Assembly (NCBI GenBank): GCA_028767165.1
Contig: JARACJ010000002.1
Coordinates: forward strand, 546,431-610,430
Source: Proteobacteria bacterium DTSAM18
Lineage (GTDB): Bacteria > Myxococcota_A > UBA796 > GCA-2862545
Reading direction: 5' to 3'
DNA length: 64,000 bases
Shown: piece after piece, positions 28,399 through 37,381 of the stretch
Layout: the number at the start of each line of letters is the position of its first letter
How positions within the stretch are numbered: the first letter of the stretch is position 1
Position numbers and translations under genes: made by a program
Notes under the pieces: model-generated
The model's database searches: none
What the model was told of the DNA's origin: nothing
Seen by the model: the letters and a program-made list of their open reading frames with translations, nothing else

Positions 28399-28845
28399 CG
28401 GGGCTCCTGGTGATCGGTAGGTTGGATTCGCACTACGCCTGAGGTGGTCGCAGCATTGCACGGGTGGACTTCTGTTGTCGTCGGACGCGACCGTGATCGT
28501 GTCCTGAGGCGCGGAGGGACGCCCCCGCACCGATGTCGGCGGGGAGGGGATGCACGTGAGTCGGCGACGCGTGTTCTGCTCCGATCGCCAGGGCGATCTC
28601 GAGATGCGCCACCGGGGTCTCTCCGGTGGGCACCGCTCGCGGTCCCTTCGGCAGGACTCGTTGTCTCCGATCGCAACGCGTGCCATCGTGATCGGTACCC
28701 GGATGGAAGGGGCAGACCTGCCGGTGCCGCCCCTCGAGCCCCGGTGTCGTGCCACTTGCGATTTGTGTACGTGGGAGGCTCCTTTGTCGGAGAACATGAC
28801 GAGCGTGAGACCCTTTGATAGCGTCGGTGCGTCGGAGGAATCGTC
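28399..28845. other. Intergenic region without gene
   Basis: 447 bp between the PspC gene and the GFA gene. Several open frames cross it in both directions, but they have no signal, motif or good RBS and overlap each other. The base composition is slightly less GC-rich than the genes. A promoter for the GFA gene is expected near 28770-28835. Nothing else was recognised. Confidence 0.6.
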
Positions 28846-29340
28846 ATGAACCTGGAACCGGACATCGGGGGCTGCGGGTGCGGTCAGGCCCAGCTCACCG
28901 TCCACGGTGAGCCGCTCGCCCGCTTCTACTGCCACTGCACCACCTGTCAGGAGGCCTTCCGGGCACCCTGCAGCGACGTCACGGTGTTGCTCGCGGCCGA
29001 TGTGGCGCTGCTGAGCGAAGGCGCGGTGCGCTTCTCGTCCGATGGCAGACCCCCCGATCAGAACCGTGGCGTGTGCAAGGCGTGTGGAGAGCCGGTCGTC
29101 GGGTTCGTCCGCGGCCTGCCGTTCGTCGAGTTCGCGGTGGTGCCCACCCACGTGCTGCCGGCCGGCATGGCGCGCGTGCCCAGTCAGGGCCACATCCGCT
29201 ACGCGGATCGGGTGGACGACGTGGAAGACGGCCTGCCGACCTACGAAGGTGCCTACGACAGCGAGGCGGCCGTGCTGCAGATGCTCTCGGACGCGCTCGG
29301 TCCCCGCATGTACGTGGGCGAGCCCCCCGCCGAGCTCTGA
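28846..29340 (+). CDS. GFA/CENP-V family zinc protein (long form)
   Basis: A 164-residue protein of the glutathione-dependent formaldehyde-activating (GFA) fold. The zinc ligands are seen as CGC (Cys10, Cys12), CHCTTC (Cys29, 31, 34) and CKAC (Cys77, 80). Most GFA-fold proteins in bacteria do not act on formaldehyde, so the substrate is unknown. GGAGG lies 7 nt upstream of the ATG. A second, shorter GFA protein lies at 32244. No formaldehyde dehydrogenase gene is nearby. Confidence 0.9.
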   Translation: MNLEPDIGGCGCGQAQLTVHGEPLARFYCHCTTCQEAFRAPCSDVTVLLAADVALLSEGAVRFSSDGRPPDQNRGVCKACGEPVVGFVRGLPFVEFAVVPTHVLPAGMARVPSQGHIRYADRVDDVEDGLPTYEGAYDSEAAVLQMLSDALGPRMYVGEPPAEL

Positions 29341-29364
29341 GGTCTCCCCACGGGGGGCGGGCGT

Positions 29365-29952
29365 TCAGCCGGGCCCCCCGGACTCGTCGGCCACCCGGGC
29401 CAGGGCGCCGAAGATCGGGATCGCTCCCGCCCAGGAGCCCTTCTCCCGGGTGAGGGCGAAGCTGATGGCCCAGAAGCAGAAGAAGTCGACGGTCATCACG
29501 TAGATGAAGCCGTCGGTGCGCAGCCGGCCGAGGAAGGCCTCGGTGTCGCCCCAGGCGACCCCCCAGATCCACAGCAACGCCGTGATGACCATGAGACCCA
29601 GCCGCCAGCCACGGCGTGCCAGGTAGCTGGACACGGGCGTGTGACGGGCAGGACCGCGGGGGAACAGGAACCAGACGGGCAGCACGAAGCAGCCGAGGAA
29701 CATGCTGCCGATGACGAACGGCCAGGCCGGCACCGGGCGGGTGACGAGGTAGCGGCGAAGCTGGGTGGCGATCACCAGGGGCCACACCCCCATGGTCCAG
29801 AACTCGGCGACCAGGAGCGGGTTCTCTCCGCCGATGCGCCCCATCATCATGTCCGCGAGCCAGGGCATCAGCCCCTTGGCCGTGGGCGGCGCGAAGACGA
29901 ACTGGGCCAGGAACATCGCGAGCCATGCCCCGAGGGCCACCCACCTTGTCAT
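29365..29952 (-). CDS. Polytopic membrane protein, unknown function
   Basis: A 195-residue protein with about five hydrophobic helices (about 4-20, 47-65, 75-95, 118-136, 150-170). No signature family motif was recognised. The start at 29952 has AGGAG 7 nt upstream and begins the first helix; the longer frame to 30060 crosses the start of the opposite-strand gene's upstream region and is rejected. It converges with the GFA gene and diverges from the aldo/keto reductase. Confidence 0.7.
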   Translation of the reverse strand: MTRWVALGAWLAMFLAQFVFAPPTAKGLMPWLADMMMGRIGGENPLLVAEFWTMGVWPLVIATQLRRYLVTRPVPAWPFVIGSMFLGCFVLPVWFLFPRGPARHTPVSSYLARRGWRLGLMVITALLWIWGVAWGDTEAFLGRLRTDGFIYVMTVDFFCFWAISFALTREKGSWAGAIPIFGALARVADESGGPG

Positions 29953-30071
29953 GTGCGTCTCCTGCAAGGGTGTCATCCAGCACCGTACCGCGTGTGCGAT
30001 GGTATCCGGTATCCACAAGGCAGGTCGGCCCCGCGGGGGGCGGCCTTCATGACGTCTCACGAGGAGCCACG

Positions 30072-31142
30072 ATGTACTACCGCATGCTCGGCGGCACCGG
30101 CCTTCAGGTCTCGGTGCTCTCCTACGGATTCTGGGCCACCTTCGGCGTGAAGCAGGGCCTCACGGAAGAAGAGGGCGTCGCCGCGGCCAAGCGCTGCCTC
30201 GCGGTGGCCCGCGAAGCCGGCGTGAACCTGTTCGACAACGCGGAGACCTACGGCAACCCTCCGGGAGAGGCGGAGCGCATCATGGGCGAGGCCATCGCCC
30301 AGCTCATGGCCGAGGATCCGGAGAACTGGCGCCGCTCGGACATCCTCATCACCACCAAGATCTTCTGGGCCGGCTCGGGTGTCAACGAGCGCGGACTGTC
30401 CCGCAAGCACATCCGTGAGGGGCTCGACGCGGCCCTGAAGCGGCTGCAGGTGGACTACGTCGACCTCGTCTTCTGCCACCGTCCCGATCCCTTCACCCCC
30501 ACCGAGACGGTGGTCCGCGCGATGACCGACATGGTCCGCAGCGGTCGGGCCACGGCGTGGGGCACGAGCGAGTGGTCGGCCCAGCAGATCACGGAGGCCG
30601 TCTGGATCGCGCGCACCCAGGGTCTGGAGGCGCCCCAGTTCGAGCAGCCCCAGTACAACATGCTGCACCGTGAGCGCTTCGAGAGCGAGTACACGCCGAT
30701 GTACCGCGACCCCTACCGCATGGGCACCACCACCTGGAGCCCGCTCGCCTCCGGCATCCTCACGGGCAAGTACAACGACGGCGTGCCCGAGGGCTCCCGG
30801 CTCACGCAGCCCGGCTACGAGTTCCTGCTCTCCATCCTGGAGGGCCACCGTTCGTCCGGCATGCTCAACCGGATCAAGATGCTCACGGAGTACGCCAAGG
30901 TCGAGCTGGGCTGCACCATGACCCAGCTCGCGCTCGCCTGGTGCGTGAAGAACCCCAACGTCTCCACGATGCTCCTCGGCGCCACCACGGTGGAGCAGCT
31001 CGAGGAGAACCTCAGCTGCCTCACGGTGCTCGAGAAGCTCACGGACGAGCACATGGACGCCATCGACGAGATCCTCGGCAACAAGCCGAAGGCCTGGGCC
31101 GGCTATGGCGGCGAGGGCTGGCGGACGATCGAGACGATCTGA
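30072..31142 (+). CDS. Aldo/keto reductase, Shaker-beta-like
   Basis: A 356-residue NADPH-dependent oxidoreductase of the AKR superfamily. The catalytic tetrad is visible: Asp55, Tyr60 (DNAETY), Lys96 (TTK) and His136 (CHRPD). YGFWATFG, EGLDAALKRLQVDYVDL and the C-terminal GATTVEQLEENL fit the Kv-beta/Shaker-type branch (AKR6-like, often annotated YghZ). These reduce aldehydes such as methylglyoxal. GAGGAG lies 7 nt upstream of the ATG at 30072. It stands alone, 148 bp before the Na/Pi cotransporter gene. Confidence 0.92.
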   Translation: MYYRMLGGTGLQVSVLSYGFWATFGVKQGLTEEEGVAAAKRCLAVAREAGVNLFDNAETYGNPPGEAERIMGEAIAQLMAEDPENWRRSDILITTKIFWAGSGVNERGLSRKHIREGLDAALKRLQVDYVDLVFCHRPDPFTPTETVVRAMTDMVRSGRATAWGTSEWSAQQITEAVWIARTQGLEAPQFEQPQYNMLHRERFESEYTPMYRDPYRMGTTTWSPLASGILTGKYNDGVPEGSRLTQPGYEFLLSILEGHRSSGMLNRIKMLTEYAKVELGCTMTQLALAWCVKNPNVSTMLLGATTVEQLEENLSCLTVLEKLTDEHMDAIDEILGNKPKAWAGYGGEGWRTIETI

Positions 31143-31290
31143 GGGCTCTGGCAGGGCACGGCGCCGACCGATCCTCGCGGACGCCTCTCCTCGCGGAATG
31201 AGGGGAGGTGACGCGGTTTCGGTGACGCCGGGTCGATCCGGACCGATAGGATCACTTCCTCCACCCGACCGATCGACCCGCTCGGCCCGC

Positions 31291-32247
31291 ATGAACTACC
31301 TCGACCTCTTCATCGCCGTCCTCGCCGCCGTCGTGCTGTTCCTGCATGGACTGCAGGGATTCAGCCGCGAGCTCCAGGCGCACGGCGAAGGGCAGATGCA
31401 GGGGCTGGTGAAGCGACTCACCCGCAATCGCTTCGTGGGGTTCGCGCTCGGCGCCCTGTTCACGGCCATCGTCCAGTCGAGCAGCGCCGTCACCGCCCTC
31501 ACGGTGGCCATGGTGGATGCGGGCGCGATCACCTTCCGCAACAGCCTCGCGATCATGCTCGGTGCGAACGTGGGCACCACCTCGACCGCGTGGCTCGTGA
31601 GCCTGGACCTGATGCGGATCGGTCCCTTCTTCATCGTGCTGGGCACCATCCTCGGCATCCTGCCGGGGTTCGGCAAGGTCGTGGGCAAGTCGGTGTTCTA
31701 CTTCGGGCTCATCTTCTACGGCCTCGATCTCGTCTCCGAGGCCCTCGAGCCGATCCAGCAGGACCCTCAGCTCATGACCTGGCTGACGGCAGCCAAGCGG
31801 CCTCTTCTGGGCGCGGCGATCGGCGCCGTGCTCACGGCGCTGGTCCAGTCCAGCTCGGTCGTCACAGGCCTGACCATCGTGCTGGTCCAGACCGGGGCGC
31901 TGGCGGTCACCCCCGCCGTGGCCATCATCATGGGCGCCAACGTCGGCACCACGGTCACCGCCCTCATCGCGTCTCTTCCGATGGGGGTGGCGGCCAAGCG
32001 CACCGCCTGGGCGAACCTCCTGTTCAACCTAGCTGGCGTCGCCCTGTTCCTTCCCTTCGCGGCGCAGCTGGCCGGCTTCGTCACCTCCATGGGAGACAAT
32101 CCCGCCACGGCGGTGGCCCTGGCCCACCTGATGTTCAATGTCGCGGTGGCCCTGCTGGCCCTGCCACTCGTCGGACCGGTGGCGCGGGTGCTGATGCCGA
32201 AGCATGCTCTCCCCCACGAACCCTCAGCTGAGAAGGAGAGACCATGA
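31291..32247 (+). CDS. Na+/phosphate cotransporter family protein
   Basis: A 318-residue membrane protein with two homologous Na/Pi cotransporter repeats, each carrying the QSSS motif (in TAIVQSSSAV and TALVQSSSVV) followed by GANVGTT. This is the inverted-repeat transport core of the NptA/PhnM-type family. It lacks the C-terminal PhoU-like domain of the longer homologues. It probably imports phosphate with sodium, but specificity is inference. The start (31291) was chosen because it begins the first helix; there is no clear Shine-Dalgarno, so the mRNA could be leaderless. It overlaps the downstream GFA gene (ATGA). Confidence 0.9.
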   Translation: MNYLDLFIAVLAAVVLFLHGLQGFSRELQAHGEGQMQGLVKRLTRNRFVGFALGALFTAIVQSSSAVTALTVAMVDAGAITFRNSLAIMLGANVGTTSTAWLVSLDLMRIGPFFIVLGTILGILPGFGKVVGKSVFYFGLIFYGLDLVSEALEPIQQDPQLMTWLTAAKRPLLGAAIGAVLTALVQSSSVVTGLTIVLVQTGALAVTPAVAIIMGANVGTTVTALIASLPMGVAAKRTAWANLLFNLAGVALFLPFAAQLAGFVTSMGDNPATAVALAHLMFNVAVALLALPLVGPVARVLMPKHALPHEPSAEKERP

Positions 32248-32624
32248 GGTACGAGGGAGGCTGTCACTGCGGTGCCGTGCGCTACGAGGTGGAAGCGCCG
32301 GACCACATCGAGGCGGTGCGCTGCAACTGCTCCATCTGCGCCATGACGGGGTTCCTGCACCTCATCGTGCCGGCCTCACGGTTCAGGCTGCTGAAGGGGG
32401 AGGATGTGCTCACGACCTACACCTTCGGCTCCCACGTGGCCCAGCACAGGTTCTGCAGCCGTTGCGGCATCAAGTCCTTCTACATCCCGCGGTCCAACCC
32501 GGACGGGGTGGACGTCAACGTCCACTGCCTCACGCCCCAGCCCGCTCGGCTCACGGTGACGGACTTCGACGGCCAGAACTGGGAGCAGCACGCGGGTGAG
32601 CTCGCGCACCTCAGCGAGGACTGA
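32244..32624 (+). CDS. GFA/CENP-V family zinc protein (short form)
   Basis: A 126-residue GFA-fold protein. The zinc ligands are CHC (Cys7, Cys9), CNCSIC (Cys27, 29, 32) and CSRC (Cys71, Cys74), matching the family pattern exactly. GGCHCGAVRYEV opens the domain. It is coupled by ATGA overlap to the Na/Pi cotransporter, an association with no obvious biochemical logic. Substrate unknown. It is a distant relative of the 28846 protein rather than a recent duplicate. Confidence 0.92.
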   Translation: MRYEGGCHCGAVRYEVEAPDHIEAVRCNCSICAMTGFLHLIVPASRFRLLKGEDVLTTYTFGSHVAQHRFCSRCGIKSFYIPRSNPDGVDVNVHCLTPQPARLTVTDFDGQNWEQHAGELAHLSED

Positions 32625-32627
32625 CCC

Positions 32628-33908
32628 TCACGCACCCCGGAACGGCTCGGCGGGCGTGAGCGGCAGTGTGAGCGCCTGTTCGAGGAGGGCGCGGAAGTCG
32701 CCCTCGGCCCCGAGCCGCGTGAGCACGGCATGCAGACCCCACTGCATGCGCATGAGCCAGATCCAGGGCGGGGGGATGTCGACCTTGCGCTGGTTGGCGG
32801 CGGTGGGGCGGGTGTACTTCAGGCCCGCCAGCCACCAGCTTCGGTCGAAGCGGAACGAGGGCGTGAGGTAGGGCGCGAACATCCACCGGTGCATCTGCCA
32901 GCCCTCCTCCACGTCGTAGGCATCGGGCCGGGGCACCTGGCCGGTGGCCACGAGGGCGTCCAGGAACGAGGAACGCTCGCCCTGCAGGACGACCGTCGTG
33001 AGGCGCCGCCACGACTCGACGGTGGCCGTGTCGAACACCCTCACGCACCCGTAGTCGAGGGCCACGACCCGCTGCCCCTCGGTGACGAGGAAGTTGCCCG
33101 GGTGGGGGTCGGCCTGCAGCACCCCGTGGCCGAGGAGCGTGGTGTAGGGAAACCGCACCAGGGTGGCGCCGACTGCGTTCCGCTCTGCCTGCGGGGCGTG
33201 TGTGAGGGAGGCCAGGCGGCGGCCTTCGTGCCAGTGGGTGGTCAGCACGCCATCGGCCGAGAGCGCGGGCACCACCTCGGGCACCGTGAGGTCGGGGTCG
33301 CCGCGGAACATCTGGGCGAAGCGGTCCTGCCACCACGCCTCACGAACGTAGTCACACTCCTCACGCATGCGGGCATGGAGCTCCCGCACGAGGGCCACGC
33401 CGTCGACGGACGAGGCGAGGGAGGCGAGGCGACCGATGCGGTGCAGGTGGCCGAGATCCCCGTCGATGGTGTCGGTGACACCGGGGTAGCGGATCTTCAC
33501 CGCCACCTCACGGCCATTCGCGAGGGCGCGGTGCACCTGGCCGATGGAGGCCGCCGCCACGGGCACCGGGTCGAAGCGCTCGAACAGATCGCTCACGGGC
33601 GCGCCCAGATCCTGCGTGAGGATCTCCCTCACGGTCTCCATCGGGAGGGCATCGGCGCCCTCCTGCAGCCTGCTGAGCCGTTCGATGGTGCCGTCGGGCA
33701 GGCCCACGTCCATGTAGGAGAGGATCTGGCCGACCTTCATGGCCATGCCCTTGAGCTGGTCGAGCTCGTCGAACAGTGCCTGGCCCAGGGCGGCGTCGTC
33801 GGCCTCGGAGGTGCGGACCACCCGACGGGCGGCGGCGAGACCGAGGTGGCCGGCCATCCGCCCCGCGGCACCAGCGCGGGAGAGCAGTCCCTTGGGGATT
33901 CGTCGCAT
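32628..33908 (-). CDS. ABC1/ADCK (UbiB-like) atypical kinase
   Basis: A 426-residue protein of the ABC1/ADCK/UbiB family. It shows the family-specific KxGQ motif (MKVGQ, 57-61), the Ala-rich loop AAASIGQVH (118-126), VAVKIRYPGV with the ATP-site Lys, the catalytic-loop-like ADPHPGN (Asp267) and LDYG (Asp285). These are ATPases or small-molecule kinases linked to quinone biosynthesis and lipid homeostasis. AGGAG lies 7 nt before the ATG at 33908. It diverges, across 55 bp, from an SRPBCC gene, a pairing that recalls COQ8 and COQ10. Exact substrate unknown. Confidence 0.9.
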   Translation of the reverse strand: MRRIPKGLLSRAGAAGRMAGHLGLAAARRVVRTSEADDAALGQALFDELDQLKGMAMKVGQILSYMDVGLPDGTIERLSRLQEGADALPMETVREILTQDLGAPVSDLFERFDPVPVAAASIGQVHRALANGREVAVKIRYPGVTDTIDGDLGHLHRIGRLASLASSVDGVALVRELHARMREECDYVREAWWQDRFAQMFRGDPDLTVPEVVPALSADGVLTTHWHEGRRLASLTHAPQAERNAVGATLVRFPYTTLLGHGVLQADPHPGNFLVTEGQRVVALDYGCVRVFDTATVESWRRLTTVVLQGERSSFLDALVATGQVPRPDAYDVEEGWQMHRWMFAPYLTPSFRFDRSWWLAGLKYTRPTAANQRKVDIPPPWIWLMRMQWGLHAVLTRLGAEGDFRALLEQALTLPLTPAEPFRGA

Positions 33909-33963
33909 CGACAGCTCCTGTGGGCGCAGCCTATCCTGGCAGGGGAAGAGGAGGGAGATCGCC

Positions 33964-34416
33964 ATGGGCGAAGTGAACGTATGTACGGAGATCATCATCG
34001 ATCGCCCGGTCGACCAGGTGGCGGACTGGGTGGCCGATCCCGATCACGCGCCGGATTGGTACCAGAACATCAAGACGGTCCAGTGGGTCACGGAGCACCG
34101 CGTGGCGGTGGGGGCCAGGATGGCCTTCGTGGCCGAGTTCCTGGGTCGTGAGCTTCGCTACACCTACGAGATCGCGGCCTGGGAGCCCGGCAAGCGGCTG
34201 GTGATGCGCACCCGTGAGGGTCCGTTTCCCATGGAGACGACCTACACCTGGGAGGCGGTGGGCGAGGGCCAGACCCGCATGACCCTGCGCAACCGCGGAG
34301 AGCCCTCGGGCTTCACCGGCATGGTGGCCCCGCTGATGGCGCGGCAGATGCGCAAGGCCAATGAGAAGGATCTCGCGGTGCTCAAGCACATGCTGGAAGG
34401 TGGCACCGTGAGCTGA
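33964..34416 (+). CDS. SRPBCC (START-like) family protein
   Basis: A 150-residue protein with the START/Bet v 1-like pattern: an opening strand with IIIDRPVDQVADWVADPDHAPDWY, a central sheet, and a long C-terminal helix (MVAPLMARQMRKANEKDLAVLKHML). Family members bind hydrophobic ligands such as polyketides or quinones. GAGGAGGGAG lies 5-12 nt before the ATG. It is divergent from the ABC1 kinase gene. The ligand cannot be read from sequence. Confidence 0.85.
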   Translation: MGEVNVCTEIIIDRPVDQVADWVADPDHAPDWYQNIKTVQWVTEHRVAVGARMAFVAEFLGRELRYTYEIAAWEPGKRLVMRTREGPFPMETTYTWEAVGEGQTRMTLRNRGEPSGFTGMVAPLMARQMRKANEKDLAVLKHMLEGGTVS

Positions 34417-34489
34417 CGGCTCATGGGGATACCGCGTATGTCGGGCGGGGTCCGGCCACTGCTACGGTGCGCCGTCTGGTTGGACACGG

Positions 34490-34783
34490 ATGACGATGAC
34501 CAAGCCTGTGCCATGGCTGATGGCCGTCTCGCTGCTGGTGGGCACGGTGTTCGGTTGGGTGAGCCGCCCCACGGCTCCCCCGGTGGTGGCGGAGGTCTGC
34601 CTGCACACCGGTGAGGCCGAGATCGAGCGCCTCACGGGCGAGGTGGAGCGCCTCACGGTCCAGCTTCGGCGTCAGCGGCTCCGCAACGCACGGTGTGAGC
34701 TCGAGGCCCACGGCACGCCGGAGGCGGATGGCGGCCCCGAGGTGATGGCCCAGGCGTCGGGAGAGCAGGCCGAAGACCCCTGA
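34490..34783 (+). CDS. Small membrane-anchored coiled-coil protein
   Basis: A 97-residue protein with one N-terminal helix (PWLMAVSLLVGTVFGWVS) and a coiled-coil segment (about 42-68, EIERLTGEVERLTVQLRRQ) followed by an acidic tail. Two cysteines (38 and 69) flank the coil. No family recognised. The RBS is weak, so the exact start (34490 or the ATG 6 nt later) is uncertain. It precedes the four-gene envelope protein array and may belong to it. Confidence 0.55.
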   Translation: MTMTKPVPWLMAVSLLVGTVFGWVSRPTAPPVVAEVCLHTGEAEIERLTGEVERLTVQLRRQRLRNARCELEAHGTPEADGGPEVMAQASGEQAEDP

Positions 34784-34873
34784 GCGGGGTGCATCGGAAC
34801 GAGCATCCCCTGTCGATGGCCTGGTGGCCGTCGTGGTAGCCTGACTGCCGGTCGACAGGCGGGATGAGCATCG

Positions 34874-36061
34874 ATGGCTGGAAGGATGAAGCGTTGGTGG
34901 GTTGGGGCGGCCTTGTCGGGCTGCATCGGCGGTGTGGTCCTGTGGGCCACGGGCGAAGAACGCGAGTCCTCCGACGGAGACGCCGGCGCGTCGCGTCCCA
35001 TCCGTGAGGAACCCATCCTCACGGCACCGTCGCCCTCGGGTCCCATCCCACAGCCCGTGAGCGGCCGGATCGAGGCGGCGGACGCCATGGCCGAGGCCAT
35101 GGGGCAAGTGAGCTTCTGCTGCTTCGTCGGGCATGAGCGGGATGGCTTGCATGCCCGGTTCGACCCGTCGGGCCGCGAGGACTTCGAGGTCCGAGACGGC
35201 TGGCTCGTCGGGTACGCCGACCGCACCAAGGGCGAGATCTGGATCCTCCCCACGGACGAGGTGGCCGGCATGTACGTGCACTGGAACGCCCGGAACCTCG
35301 GCGACGCGGTGCTGTGTGAGGCCGAGGTGCTGCAGTACGCCACGCTGGAAGTGGAGCTGCTGCTTCCCGACGGGCAGCCCTTCGCGCCACTCGGCGAACA
35401 CGCGGCCTCCAACGTCTACGGCTGTGGTCTGGGCTGGGAGCAGCTCGACGACGCGACCTGGCGGCTGGACCGGGCGGAGGCCAACCGTGTGGACTGCGTC
35501 GTCTCGGCGTCGGCCTGGACGGATGATCCCGACCAGCCGCTCGCGGGACTGCAGCGCTGGAAGCGCAAGCAGATGGTGCTGGGGCTGCGGCCGGGCGAGA
35601 CGCGGCGCCTCACGCTGGAGCTGGATGTCGATGGAGAGGGCTCCGGTCTGTACGTCGATGGTTCGCTCCTGCAGGTGGCGCGCTTCGGCGTGTCGACGCT
35701 GTGGGACACCCTCACGGAGTCGGGCAACCCCATCGGCGTGGACGACGAGGTCGCGATGCTGGAGGACCTGCAGGCGTCCGGGGAGCTCACGGGGGAGGCG
35801 CTGGAGGCTCTCGATGGGCGTCGGGCGCAGCGTGAGGCGGAGCGTCAGCGCCGCCAGGCCATCCGGGAGAAGAGCGAGTGGTCCCAGGGCCTGCTCGACG
35901 AGCAGTTGGCGGCCACCCAGGCCATGCTCGACGCGGAAGGTGAGGAGAAGGCACGGCTGTACCAGGAGTACCTGCAGCTGCAGCAGGACCACTGCGAGCA
36001 GGCGCGCGAGCGGCTGGAGCCCGATGATCGAACCCTCGGCCTGTTCTGCCGTGAGGGCTGA
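34874..36061 (+). CDS. Envelope protein array member 1
   Basis: A 395-residue exported protein. The N-terminus has a hydrophobic stretch with a possible lipobox (ALSGC, Cys17). A folded N-terminal domain contains IEAADAMAEAMG, a cysteine pair near 80, and DFEVRDGWLVGYADRTKGE, WNARNLGDAVLCEAEVL and VDCVVSASAW. The C-terminal third is strongly helical and rich in Glu/Arg/Gln (coiled coil). The segments DGWLVG and C-E-V/AEVL recur in the next three proteins, which makes this the first of four tandem paralogues. Function unknown; a surface or periplasmic role is inferred. Confidence 0.75.
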   Translation: MAGRMKRWWVGAALSGCIGGVVLWATGEERESSDGDAGASRPIREEPILTAPSPSGPIPQPVSGRIEAADAMAEAMGQVSFCCFVGHERDGLHARFDPSGREDFEVRDGWLVGYADRTKGEIWILPTDEVAGMYVHWNARNLGDAVLCEAEVLQYATLEVELLLPDGQPFAPLGEHAASNVYGCGLGWEQLDDATWRLDRAEANRVDCVVSASAWTDDPDQPLAGLQRWKRKQMVLGLRPGETRRLTLELDVDGEGSGLYVDGSLLQVARFGVSTLWDTLTESGNPIGVDDEVAMLEDLQASGELTGEALEALDGRRAQREAERQRRQAIREKSEWSQGLLDEQLAATQAMLDAEGEEKARLYQEYLQLQQDHCEQARERLEPDDRTLGLFCREG

Positions 36062-36086
36062 GGCCGCACCGCGGCACGGAGAATCC

Positions 36087-37232
36087 ATGAAGCTGAACGT
36101 CGTGTGTCTTGCGCTGCTCGCGTCCGCCTGCGGCTCGTCCCCCTCCCATGCGCCGCAGGTGCCCGAGGCATTCCACGCCGAGCTGGAGGCGCTGCGTCAC
36201 ATGGCCGCCCGCCATGGGGGCACGGTGGTGGCATGTCCCGTTCCCGGTGTGCAGGAAGGTGCGGAGGTCGCGCAGGAACCCCAGGGGGACCCGTGGTGGC
36301 CGGTGCGCGAGGGCTGGGTGCTCGGACTGGCGCAGGCAGAGCGGGGCGACCGCATCCCCGGAGGACGCCGCGTGGTGTGGCACGCGGAGGCGCCCGGCGG
36401 ACTGACCGCCTGTGAGCTGGTGGCTCTCGAGTCGGCCACGGTGATCGTCCGTCCCGTGCGCTCGGACGGCTCGTCCGCGCCCGTGGAGGACGGGGAGGGG
36501 CACCGAGGGTCGGTGTCGGGGTGCAGCAGCGTGCTGGCCGACGCCGAGCTGCAGCCGGACGGCACCTTGCGCCACCGGGTGGACGTCCGGGACGGTGGGT
36601 GTCGACTCCGGTCCCACTGGCCGGCGGAGCTCCTCGGTGGGGAGGAGACGGACATGCCGTCCATTCGGGTGCTCGAGCTGACGGACCTGCAGGCCGGGGA
36701 GCAGCGGACGGTCGAGCTCGTGGTGGATCGGACGGGGATGTCCGGCGGCTCACGGGGGTCCCGAGGCGCGCTGTCACGGGCCACCTCCCTGCTCGGAATC
36801 GAGCCGCAACGTGAGCGTCCTTGGAGGCGTGCCGACATGGCCCGCTGGCTGAAGAGTGCCAGCGTGCGGATGGAGTTGTCTCCGGAGGCGCGTGAGGTGC
36901 TGAGGGCACGGGCAGACGCCCTGGACGAGGAGGAGGCGGACATGCGCGAGCACTTCCGGGCGCTCGACCGGCTCGGCAACTCTCCCGAGAGCCGCAACGC
37001 CGTCATGGACGAGCACCTGGACCTGATGAAGGCCTGGTACACCAGCCGCCGGGCGCACCGGGACCTGCTGGCCACCGACGCCAGCGACGACGACAAGGCA
37101 CGGTCCGCAGAGGCCCTCGAGGCAACGGAGCGTGAGCTGTGTGATTGGCTCGAGGACCCGGGTCGCCGGGCTGTGTTCGGCGTGCCGGAGCCCTGTGAGC
37201 AGGGCCCGGAAGAGGTGGTCGCGGAGCCGTGA
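36087..37232 (+). CDS. Envelope lipoprotein array member 2
   Basis: A 381-residue lipoprotein (lipobox LASAC, Cys15). The N-terminal domain shows MAARHGGTVVACPVPG, PVREGWVLGLAQ, VVWHAEAPGGLTACELVALESATVIVRPV and GCRLRSHWP, which align by eye with members 1 and 3. The C-terminal ~130 residues are helical, with a closing WLEDPGRRAVFGVPEPC. GGAG lies 6 nt before the ATG, 25 nt after the previous stop, so the genes form one transcription unit. Paired cysteines suggest disulfides in the periplasm. No enzyme motif seen. Confidence 0.75.
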   Translation: MKLNVVCLALLASACGSSPSHAPQVPEAFHAELEALRHMAARHGGTVVACPVPGVQEGAEVAQEPQGDPWWPVREGWVLGLAQAERGDRIPGGRRVVWHAEAPGGLTACELVALESATVIVRPVRSDGSSAPVEDGEGHRGSVSGCSSVLADAELQPDGTLRHRVDVRDGGCRLRSHWPAELLGGEETDMPSIRVLELTDLQAGEQRTVELVVDRTGMSGGSRGSRGALSRATSLLGIEPQRERPWRRADMARWLKSASVRMELSPEAREVLRARADALDEEEADMREHFRALDRLGNSPESRNAVMDEHLDLMKAWYTSRRAHRDLLATDASDDDKARSAEALEATERELCDWLEDPGRRAVFGVPEPCEQGPEEVVAEP

Positions 37233-37381
37233 GCCTGCCCGGCGGGGCCGTGCATACGTTGGACACCGAGGTCAGCACTGCGGGTGACGTGCCGTCAGGT
37301 CCTGACCTGTGGGATGTTCACACGCCGGGATGGCCAGGCGAGCCGGCGCAGGTGTCGTGCATGAGCTCGAGGTGTCTGTTG

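Noticed and set aside
28550..28849. Small gene between the PspC and GFA genes
   Set aside because: No motif, no signal and Arg-rich composition typical of out-of-frame translation.
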